Below are positions 55,701-64,000 of a DNA stretch of 64,000 nt, piece after piece. How positions within the stretch are numbered: position 1 is the stretch's first letter; every line of letters begins with the position of its first letter. The DNA comes from Leptodactylus fallax (lineage: Eukaryota; Chordata; Amphibia; Anura; Leptodactylidae): assembly GCA_947044405.1 (NCBI GenBank), contig CAMRHE010000035.1, positions 8,963,501 to 9,027,500 of the forward strand, in the 5' to 3' direction. Below the pieces are notes generated by a model that made no database searches, was not told the origin of the DNA, and saw only the letters and a program-made list of their open reading frames with translations. The translations under genes were made by a program, and so were the position numbers.

Positions 55701-56050
55701 TGACTTTTTGATCACTTTTTATAGCAATTTTTTAGGCTAGATAGCGAAAAATCATTATTTCTTTGGTTGATTAATTTATTTTTTTTTTTTTCATACAGTT
55801 CATTATTTTTTTTCAACTTTTTTTTTACTTTTTAGAGATGTCCCACTATGGGACTTGAGCCAGCAATACTCTGATCGCTGGTTCAGCACTATAGACTGCA
55901 ATACACGTGGATTGCAGTCTGTAGAGGAAGTCAGCCTATGCAGATGCATAGGCTGATTTCCTCATTTCCCGACAGGATCAACCAGGTAGTGGGGGCTCCA
56001 GGCAGCCTGGGGTCACTGGCTCCAACACATCAATACATCCCTTTACACAT
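52745..56050. repeat. Dispersed frog-type repeat with ~390-bp internal units
   Basis: It opens taaccccttaaggtcacagc. Degenerate units carrying a GACCCCATTTTGGAAACTAC plus acccctcaaggaatttatca motif recur near 53260, 53645, 54025, 54420, 55125 and 55375, that is every 380-395 bp in the regular part. The unit also carries gccatgttgcatttgcagag and a TGTGGGTGTAAACTGCTG motif. It is reminiscent of abundant repeats in frog genomes. Superfamily unknown; no protein is encoded. Confidence 0.65.
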
Positions 56051-56893
56051 TAAAGGGAGTCTGTCAGCACAAAATTGAGATATAAACTAAGGTCTGTCAG
56101 CATAATTTACAATGATGTGTTTCTTATTCAGGACTGCTGTCCCATTCTTTTAAAAATTGTCCTTTTGTCCCTAAGCAAATGAGCAGCAAAGGGTTTTAGA
56201 GGCGTTGCTTTCCATCAATGAGCTTCACTATCTGCACCTGCTAACTGCTGCTCCGCTTCACCCTTCCTATTTTTGCGGGACGATCTGTGCTTTTTATTGG
56301 TATTGTTTTGGGGTACATATGACTTTTTGATCACCTTCTATAGCATTTTTTTTTAGACAAGATAGCAAAAAATCATTATTTCTTTGCTTGATTAATTATT
56401 TATTTATTTTTTTATTCATACAGTTCATTATTTTTTTTCAACTTTTTTTTTTTACTTTTTAGAGATGTCCCACTATGGGACTTGAACCAGCAATACACTG
56501 ATCGCTGGTTCAGCACTATAGACTGCAATACACGTGGATTGCAGTCTGTAGAGGAAGTCAGCCTATGCAGATGCATAGGCTGATTTCCCTCACTTCCCAG
56601 CCGAATCAACCAGGTAGTGGGGGCTCCAGGCAGCCTGGGGTCACTGGCCCCAATACATCAATACATCCCTTTACACATTAAAAGGAGTCTGTCAGCACAA
56701 AATTGAGATATAAACTAATCACAATACCTTGTAGGGCTGTCAGAACAGTTTACAATTATGTATTTCTTATTCAGAACTGCTGTCCCATTCTTTTGTCCCT
56801 AAGCAAATGAGCAGAAAAGGGTTTTAGAGGCGTTGCTTTCCATCAATGAGCTTCACTATCTGCACCTGCTAACTGCTGCTCCGCTTCACCCTT
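55648..56893. repeat. Tandem segmental duplication, ~620 bp x 2
   Basis: Copy 1 (55648-56266) and copy 2 (56267-56893) both run from cctatttttgcgggacgatc to gctgctccgcttcaccctt. The junction shares ccctt, which also precedes copy 1. The unit joins the end of the dispersed repeat to half of a TTAA MITE. A palindrome, gactgcaatacacgtg plus gattgcagtc, occurs in each copy (55904 and 56523). Confidence 0.85.
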
Positions 56894-57741
56894 ACTAGTT
56901 GACTGACATCTCTCTCTTCTACTTAAGAACACAGTACTAACTGTACTGTGCATGTCTGATGATGATACACTGCACCCGAAAGCTGGCTTCAGATAAGGGT
57001 GGAGTTGAGCAGCTGTTAGCAGCATCAGATAGATAGTAAAGCCCATTGATGGAAGGCAATGCCCTAAAGCAGGGGTAGGCAACCTTTTTTGTTCGGCGTG
57101 CCGATTTTAATAAAAAAATCAAAGATGAGGTACTCAGAGTGCCGGTCAATAATTGTAAGTCTGACGACCCCTAAACTAAAGTCATATACCACAAACCATA
57201 ACACAGAAGTGCTGCCACCAGATGCTTTAGGATACATGCGTTTACTGCTATTTCCTGGGACGCATCTGTACTTTCTGATTAGAAGCAATGAAAGTACATG
57301 TGCAGCCCCCAATTAGTGGTAAATGTACAGTACAGACCAAAAGTTTGGACACACCTTCTCATTCCAAGAGTTTTATGTATTTTCATGATTATAAAAATTG
57401 TAGATTCACACTGAAGGCATCAAAACTATGAATTAACATATGTGGAATTATATACTTAACAAAAAAGTGTGAAACAACTGAAAATATGTCTTATATTCTA
57501 GGTTCTTCAAAGTAGCCACCTTTTGCTTTGATTACTGCTTTGCACACTCTTGGCATTCTCTTGATGAGCTTCAAGAGGTAGTCACCTGAAATGGTTTTCA
57601 CTTCACAGGTGTGCCCTGTCAGGTTTAATAAGTGGGATTTCTTGCCTTATAAATGGGGTTGGGACCATCAGTTGTGTTGTTCAGAAGTCAGGTGGATACA
57701 CAGCTGATAGTCCTACTGAATGGAGTGTTAGAATTTGTATT

Positions 57742-59869
57742 ATGGCAAGAAAAAAGCAGCTAAGTAAAGAAAAACGAGTGGCCATCATTACTTTAAGAAA
57801 TTAAGGTCAGTCAGTCCGAAAAATTGGGAAAACTTTGTCTGATGGGTCCAAATTTGAGATCTTTGGTTCCAACCACCGTGTCTTTGTGCGTCGCAGAAAA
57901 GGTGAACGAATGGACTCTACATGCCTGGTTCCCATCGTGAAGCATGGAGGAGAAGGTGTGATGGTGTGGGGGTTTTTTGCTGGTGACACTGTTGGGGATT
58001 TATTCAAAATTGAAGGAATACTGAACCAGCATGGTTACCACAGCATCTTGCAGCGGCATGCTATTCCATCCGGTTTGCGTTTAGTTGGACCATCATTTAT
58101 TTTTCAACAGGACTGTGAAGGATCCGGGTTTTACCAGGACCCACTCCTGGCCTACCTAAGATCGCTTCGATTACCTCACACCCACTTTCCGTGAGTGAGA
58201 CGGATCAACAGAGGATAATACGCAAGACGGGCCTTCTAAATTTTATATATTTATTAACCCCTAAATGGGTCAGCACTAGACACTTAACACATACATAGAA
58301 TACATGCAACGATTAACAAGCAGATACAAGTGAAAACAGCATAACACGGTACATAAAATAAAAATAGGGATAACAGAAAGAAAAGAATATATATTACCAA
58401 CACCAGCTTGTGCAGGTATCTCTGACTTCCAAGGGTTGCCAGGGCACTTTCTTCTGAGACGACCAGCAGCAGATGACCTTAGCAGGGTAAAATGGCAGAA
58501 GACCTTCTGGAACAAGTAGTTAGTCCATTTCCCTGGGCCCATGTGGCAGGCTCAGGGCACAGTCTTGGGCAAAGCATGTGTTGCTTACATGCAGTGACAC
58601 CTCCTCCAGGTTCACAAGGCCTCAAGCCTAGCTGCTTAGGCCGCATGTCAGCCACATGGTCATTACATGGCTGGCTTCCTCCACACCTTGCTTCTAGGAA
58701 ACGTGCATCTCCAAATTTCCAGGACAACAGAGACTGGTTCAGCCTGGGCGGAGCCCTTTTGTCTCCCCTGGTCTCCTTCCTGAGTGAGGTCACCAGGGGG
58801 AGAAGCCCCCGCCCCCTCTCTACATCTCTCAGTATAACTTTTCAGTATAATTCTAAGCATGAGGTTTATAGAGTCTGGCTGGTAGTATAATGGGGTTCCT
58901 GGCGAGACCCCCAATTCATAGAGTCCAAGATTGACACTCCAGCTCCCTTTGGATAAGGAGATCAGTGCCCGGACCTTTCCTGGGCATTGAACGCTGACTT
59001 GTGTATATTCTGAGCGTGCGCCTTGACCTGACGAATCTGGGGACTTTATCGGATCGACTGTAAGATGTTCCCCAGGCCAGATATTGTCATAAAACCATAA
59101 TCCCTCTGAACTAATAATGGTGCCAGGGTGTCTGGCAATTATATGTGGATCGTTTGCATAAGATATCCTGTCTAAATGAACCCCCGCTGGGTTAGTGAGG
59201 GTTGCAGTCTTATGCAGATGAAGGCTTTTGACCAAATGGCTGATTGCTTCAGGGACAGGACAATAGTAGTTTGACCACATTCCATTTGCCCTATGTGCAG
59301 TATTATAGACCAATATTGATATTATAAGACCATACCTGCACCTAATATCGCGAATGGACTCTACATGCCTGGTTCCCACCGTGAAGCATGGAGGAGGAAG
59401 TGTGATGGTGTGGGGGTGCTTTGCTGGTGACACTGTTGGGGATTTATTCAAAATTGAAGGAATACTGAACCAGCAAGTTTACCACAGCATCTTGCAGCGG
59501 CATGCTATTCCATCCGGTTTGCGTTTAGTTGGACCATCATTTATTTTTCAACAGGACAATGACCCCAAACACACCTCCAGACTATGTAAGGGCTATTTGA
59601 CCAAGAAGGAGAGTGATGGGGTGCTACGCCAAATGACCTGGCCTCCACAGTCGCCAGACCTGAACCCAATCAAGATGGTTTGGGGTGAGCTGGACCGCAG
59701 AGTGAAGGCAAAAGGGCCAACAAGTGCTAAGCATCTCTGGGAACTCCTTCAAGACTGTTGGAAGGCCATTTCAGGTGACTACCTCTTGAAGCTCATCAAG
59801 AGAATGCCAAGAGTGTGCAAAGCAGTAATCAAAGCAAAAGGTGGCTACTTTGAAGAACCTAGAATATAA
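57742..59869 (+). pseudogene. Tc1-like transposase, deleted, duplicated and interrupted
   Basis: The N-terminus (MARKKQLSKEKRVAIITLRN, ATG 57742) soon meets a stop. After a deletion in the helix-turn-helix linker it resumes at SDGSKFEIFG, where the usual Glu after the first Asp is Gly. The part from MDSTCLVP to FIFQQD is present twice: 57910-58110 and 59354-59556. Between them is foreign DNA. The second copy continues FQQDNDPKHTS (second Asp), [13 protein letters not shown] and ends YFEEPRI at 59869. The third catalytic acidic residue is Lys in NPIKMVW, where relatives have Glu. The gene is dead for several independent reasons. Confidence 0.9.
58111..59350. other. Unidentified 1.24-kb insert in the Tc1-like element
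   Basis: It starts tgtgaaggatccgg and ends acctaatatcgcg. It is mixed in composition, with aataaa-like motifs in both orientations and no domain I recognise. The open frames across it (for example 58492-58890) have no family resemblance. A solo LTR is possible (TG start) but there is no matching end. Confidence 0.4.
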
Positions 59870-60209
59870 GACATATTTTCAGTTGTTTCACACTTTTTTG
59901 TTAAGTATATAATTCCACATGTGTTAATTCATAGTTTTGATGCCTTCAGTGTGAATCTACAATTTTTATAGTCATGAAAATACAAAAAACTCTTGGAATG
60001 AGAAGGTGTGTCCAAACTTTTGGTCTGTACTGTATGTGTCCAGGAGCACCGTATGGCGGCATCCTTATGGTGAATACACACTATGTATCTGGATGCAGCT
60101 ATATTTGGAACGTTTTCATTCGATGTAAAACTGGTGCATTTTTGCACAAAAAAAAAAAACAAAGCCTGAGTTTTCTGTGCAAAAACACATCCTTAATATA
60201 GAAAACACA

Positions 60210-61700
60210 CCGTTATACAGAATAATGTCCCATAGTGGTCCCTGCACACGGTATTATGTCCCATAGCGGCCCCTGCAACATGGTATATGTCCCATAGCGG
60301 CCTCTGCTCACGGTATATGTCCCATAGCGGTCCCTGCACACGGTATTATCTCCCATAGCGGTCCCTGTACACGGTATTATGTCCCATAGCGGCCTCTGCA
60401 CACAGTATTTGTCCCATAGCTGCCTCTGCACACATTATTTGTCCCATAGCTGCCTCTGCACACAGTATTTGTCCCATAGCTGCCTCTGCACACAGTATTT
60501 GTCCCATAGCGGCCTCTGCACATGGCATTTGTCCCATAGCTGCCTCTGCACACAGTATTTGTCCCATAGCGGTCCCTGCACACGGTATTATGTCCCATAG
60601 CTGCATCTGTACACAGTATTTGTCCCATAGTTGCCTCTGCACACAGTATTTGTCCCAAATCTGCCTCTGCACACAGTATTTGTCCCATAGCTGCCTCTGC
60701 ACACAGTATTTGTCCCATAGCGGCCTCTGCACACGGCATTTGTCCCATAGCTGCCTCTGCACACAGTATTTGTCCCATAGCGGTCCCTGCACACGGTATT
60801 ATGTCCCATAGCTGCCTCTGCACACAGTATTTGTCCCATAGCGGTCCCTGCACACGGTATTATGTCCCATAGCTGCCTCTGTACACAGTATTTGTCCCAT
60901 AGTTGCCTCTGCACACAGTATTTGTCCCAAATCTGCCTCTGCACACAGTATTTGTCCCATAGCTGCCTCTGCACACAGTATTTGTCCCATAGCGGCCTCT
61001 GCACACGGCATTTGTCCCATAGCTGCCTCTGCACACAGTATTTGTCCCATAGCGGTCCCTGCACACGGTATTATGTCCCATAGCTGCCTCTGCACACAGT
61101 ATTTGTCCCATAGCGGTCCCTGCACACGGTATTATGTCCCATAGCGGCCTCTGCACACAGTATTTGTCCCACAGCTGCCTCTGCACATGGTATTTGTCCC
61201 ATAGCAGTCTCTGCACACAGTATTTGTCCCATAGCGGCCCCTGCACACAGCAATATGTCCCATAACGGCCCCTACACATGGTATATGTCCCATAGCAGCC
61301 CCTGCACACAGTATATGTCCCATAGAGGCCCCTGCACACGGTATTATGCTCCATAGTGGCCCCTGCACATGGTATATGCCCCATAGTGGCCCCTGTACAC
61401 GGTATTATGCTCTATAGTGGCCCCTGCACACAGTATTATGTCCCATAGCGGCCTCTGCACACAGTATTTGTCCCATAGCGGCCTCTGCACACAGCAATAT
61501 GTCCCATAGCGGCCCCTACACACGGTATATGTCCCATAGCGGCCCCTGCACACGGTATGTCCCATAGCGGCCACTGCACACGGTATTATGCTCCATAGTG
61601 GCCCCTGCACACGGTATATGTCCCATAGTGGTCCCTGCACACGGTATTATGTTCTATAGTGGCCCCTGCACACGGTATTATGCTCTATAGTGACCCCTGC
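60210..61700. repeat. 30-bp minisatellite of element E, ~50 units
   Basis: Units of GTCCCATAGCTGCCTCTGCA plus cacagtattt alternate with a ggtccctgcacacggtattat variant. A higher-order segment of about 272 bp is repeated almost exactly (60593-60860 and 60865-61132). Long frames of 100-170 codons here result from the period being divisible by three and are not genes. Confidence 0.95.
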
Positions 61701-61716
61701 ACACTCGCTAGCTATT

Positions 61717-61754
61717 ATTATACTGTGGGGTCTCTTCAGACCACAGAGTATAAT
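61717..61754. other. Hairpin, minisatellite-proximal type, element E
   Basis: Stem attatactgtggggtct against agaccacagagtataat with loop cttc. It is mostly paired with a few mismatches. Confidence 0.8.
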
Positions 61755-62036
61755 AAGTGGAGGGCAAAGAGAGGTGATGAAACATAAAAAACAATGTTAC
61801 TCACCATTCCACGCTGTATCTTCGGGCGCTTCTGCCCTTAGTCAGCGACCGCTCATTGAGTCTCAGGGGTCACGTCAAGTCATTATGCATAATGACATCA
61901 GACGCAGACGTGACCCCTGAGGCCCTGTCAGCTGACTTCAGGCAGAAGCGCCTGAAGAGTACACAGCGGCTGTGGAGCGTGGAATGGTGAGTAACATTGT
62001 TTTTTATGTTTGATCACCTTCCCGGGGGCTCCGCTT
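61755..62036. promoter_or_regulatory. Hairpin-bounded module core, element E
   Basis: Strong inverted arms: tgttactcaccattccacgc near 61796 and gtggaatggtgagtaacatt near 61977, with outward GGTGAGTA motifs. The centre has an inner inverted pair (aggggtcacgtcaag near 61865 and gacgtgacccctgagg near 61907). Function is inferred. Confidence 0.35.
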
Positions 62037-62074
62037 ATTATACTCGGGGGTCTGAAGAGACCCCACAGTATAAT
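62037..62074. other. Hairpin, distal type, element E
   Basis: Stem attatactcgggggtct against agaccccacagtataat with loop gaag. A few pairs are mismatched. Confidence 0.8.
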
Positions 62075-62399
62075 AATAGTAGTTTCGTTTCGGCCGTGTT
62101 TGGTCCGATCGAAACTGCTGGGTGAGGACTCGGGCTGCCGTGCCAGGGAAATAAGCCTCGCGTGCTAAGAGTGGCACGCGTGCCAGACGTTGCCGACCCC
62201 TGCCCTAAAGCCTATTGAGGAGAAGCAACGCCCCTAAAGCTTTTTTTCTGCTCATTTACATAAGGATAAATGGATAATTTTTATAAGCATGGAGCAGCGA
62301 TCCTGAATAAGAAGTATATCAGTTTAAACTGAGCTGACAGCCCTACAAGGTACTGGGATTAGTTTATATCTCAATGTTGTGCTGACAGACTCGCTTTAA

Positions 62400-63485
62400 G
62401 AGGAGTCTACCAAGTTCCAAATCACATTATAGGTAATCATATTGTCTTGTAAGGCGCTTTGCAAACATACATTTGTTATGTTGTTAGGTATGTTTGCCCT
62501 AATAATAATTTGCTCTACTAACCAGATTCAAGTCCAGAGAAATATAGAAATGCAGTAAACAAATTAATTTCACCATATGAGCACACAACATAGGTTCACA
62601 AGCAGTCATTCAGTTATGCAGAAGTAAATAAAGAGCACATTGCAATAGAGGTTATATTTAACTTGGTAAACCATTTGAAAGCATATTTGAAATATCAGTG
62701 AACATGCATAATCATATTTGCCACAGGCTTAAGATCTGTTTTAGAATAGTTTGAAATAGAATATAGCCATTAAATTTCATCAAAGAGTTCCAAGACTGTA
62801 GAAGTATCCAGAAGTGTACATTTAAACGCAGATGATTTCTAGACAAGCTTTGGTGAGTCAATTTTTCAGTCTAAAACACTGGAAATTAGGTGAGAAAATA
62901 CAGCACTTGGTTATTTGCAGACAATGAGTAAAAAAAGGTGGCTTGGTCTGTCTGTCAATGTGAGCAGTTGCATGCTATGAGAGCTTCTGCATGGCCTGCT
63001 CAGTAATCCTACATTTATCCAGGTGATTCCTGCTTTGCAACAACCTGTTGCCATCTTGCTAAACTACCACGGTCTTTGGAGTAGTGGTTCTGGACCGTGT
63101 TGATGTTCACAGAAGGTCTTCTTGAAAGGATGCTTTGTACAGAAGGTAGTTAGAGAAGAGAGAAACAAAAGGCTAGAGGAATATATATACACAAGCTACA
63201 GGCATTGGAAAACAAACATAAGGAAAACCATGAGGGAGCCATATTGAAGGAGATTAGGAATGTCGCCCTAAAAATAAAACCCTCTTATTGAGTGAATATC
63301 CAGAGAATATGAGGAACTTAAAAAACATATGTGATAGATGATACAGCATGCGCGCATAAATTATTGGCAGGTCCTCTATCTCCTTAAAAGGGAGAAGGTT
63401 TCCAAACTGGCCTCAGTTCATAAATATACTGATGTTATTAACATTAAAAATAGGTGTAGAGGATAATCCTGATAAAGACATTTAG
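62400..63485. other. No gene seen
   Basis: AT-rich DNA with no credible ORF or repeat array. Confidence 0.6.
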
Positions 63486-63590
63486 GCTAAGGCCCCACAC
63501 AGCAAATCGCTGCAAAAAAGTGTTGCGGAAATGACCGTGGCAGAAACGCATCACAATACTGGGACATGAAAGCTATCTTTTTATTACTAA
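63486..63590. repeat. Half of a MITE (GGCCCCAC type)
   Basis: ggctaaggccccacacagc followed by gttgcggaaatgaccgtgg matches the ends at 29020 and 37086. Its partner end is not present. Confidence 0.45.
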
Positions 63591-63599
63591 TGAATATAT

Positions 63600-64000
63600 G
63601 ATTGCATCAGTGAGCAACTCCATCAATTTTCTGCAGGCCTGAGTTTGTGGGTGAAAGTACATGAATAGAAAGATTAATGATCTAAGATTTATCTTGACAC
63701 ATGGTGTTAATTCGCCTTTTCACCCTCTGAGAAGATAATCTGAAATTGGGGGTCCTCTCTCCAAAAAAGACCCTTGTTCCCTTGAATTCTGATTCCTAGG
63801 GTCCTTTTTTCTCTGGCCCGAGTTTCTGGGGCTACCTCTACCCCTTATGGAGCTATTAGATCGTGAGTTATAGGAAAACTCAGAATCTGAATTATCAGGT
63901 TCAGAGGAGGAAGCTTCAGGGATTGTCTGGAAGTTTGTTGCTAAACTCAAACACTCTACAGAAACTCAGATCCTCAATAAAAGATTGTCATTTGTACCCA
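63600..64000 (-). pseudogene. Possible Penelope-like N-terminal fragment
   Basis: The minus-strand frame at 63720-63950 is Ser-, Arg- and Gly-rich (EASSSEPDNSDSEFSYNSR, later RGRGSPRNSGQRKK, then GPPISDYLLRG). After a stop and a frame change, the sequence near 63640-63690 reads NLSIHVLSPTN, which resembles the short conserved NLS...LS motif at the start of Penelope-like reverse transcriptases. Upstream, an in-frame stop precedes it, and the region runs off the window edge. I am unsure; a degraded retroelement gag region is the alternative. Confidence 0.35.

Larger units (their letters stand above)
57328..60032 (+). mobile_element. Tc1-like element with internal 1.24-kb insertion
   Basis: The ends CAGTACAGACCAAAAGTTTG and its inverse, with TA at 57326-57327 and 60033-60034, delimit a third Tc1 family with long terminal repeats of over 200 bp. 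Its 2.7-kb length is explained by unrelated DNA at about 58111-59350, bounded by a 204-bp direct repeat of the transposase gene. Confidence 0.9.
57070..62202. mobile_element. Non-autonomous hAT-like element E with nested Tc1
   Basis: The ends are CAGGGGTAGGCAACC and GTTGCCGACCCCTG. A perfect 8-bp duplication, ccctaaag, is at 57062-57069 and 62203-62210. Without the nested Tc1-like element it is about 2.4 kb. It carries the 30-bp minisatellite (60210-61700), two hairpins and a CpG-rich core and tail. No transposase of its own. Confidence 0.93.
56682..62395. mobile_element. TTAA MITE (T2/Kolobok-like) split by element E
   Basis: TTAA is at 56678-56681 and 62396-62399. The ends AAGGAGTCTGTCAGCAC and, inverted, AGCGAGTCTGTCAGCAC continue as long inverted repeats (acaaaattgagatataaac and so on). 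Its own length without element E is about 580 bp. A second half-copy starts at 56054. TTAA targets are used by both Kolobok and piggyBac elements; the AGGG-type ends favour Kolobok. Confidence 0.75.

Noticed and set aside
58492..59451. ORFs of 100-260 codons across the insert in the Tc1-like element
   Set aside because: No family pattern is visible, and the minus-strand one runs antisense through the transposase segment.
60210..61640. Regular direct repeats and long ORFs resembling a CRISPR array or repeat protein
   Set aside because: The units abut without unique spacers, and the frames are open only because the 30-bp period is a multiple of three. The genome is eukaryotic.

Overview
The window is repeat-dominated nuclear DNA of a vertebrate, most probably an anuran amphibian. 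I infer this from the mix of Tc1-like, hAT, Gypsy, Penelope-like and L1-clade elements, from TTAA-flanked MITEs with AGGGAGTCTGTC-type ends (the Xenopus T2/Kolobok style), and from dispersed repeats of a kind common in frog genomes. The species cannot be named. I see no host protein-coding gene, rRNA or tRNA. Every convincing coding region belongs to a transposable element, and most open frames elsewhere are artefacts of minisatellites whose period is a multiple of three.

Layout. 16-3121: non-autonomous hAT-like element A, flanked by the 8-bp duplication cccctagg. 4545-5627: deleted Tc1-like element. 6688-28976: one 22-kb hAT element (G, minus strand) opened up by later insertions: a nearly intact Gypsy retrotransposon (6797-about 14174), a decayed Gypsy (15263-21063), and a 5'-truncated Penelope-like element (25669-28129) that itself holds a solo LTR (25696-26703). 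29566-30737: 5'-truncated L1-clade fragment with a 19-bp target duplication. 30901-32044: hAT-like element B. 32192-35073: compact LTR retrotransposon with an intact Gag-protease ORF and no polymerase. 35932-36458: Tc1 fragment. 37683-41512: hAT-like element C with hAT-like element D (38297-40856) nested in its minisatellite. 42639-44670: hAT element F with a promoter-like start, a 42-bp minisatellite, a nested solo LTR and only the C-terminal end of its transposase. 45216-45577, 45890-47487 and 50154-51710: Tc1-like elements. 47490-48926: an inverted, end-truncated copy related to element A. 52745-56893: dispersed frog-type repeat with degenerate ~390-bp internal repeats and a 620-bp tandem duplication. 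56682-62395: a TTAA MITE split by hAT-like element E (57070-62202), which is itself split by a Tc1-like element (57328-60032). The right edge holds a MITE half and a possible Penelope-like N-terminal fragment.

The most unusual signal is a shared internal module in five hAT-like elements (A-E) whose terminal sequences differ. It consists of a 28-31-bp minisatellite, 17-20-bp perfect or near-perfect hairpins, CpG-rich cores that often carry TGACGTCA, and outward-facing splice-donor-like GTRAGT motifs. The stems vary in a compensatory way (CTCT/AGAG near the minisatellite, CTCC/GGAG on the far side). The module may be cargo shuffled between hAT families, and possibly a mobile bidirectional promoter/first-exon unit; that functional reading is inference.
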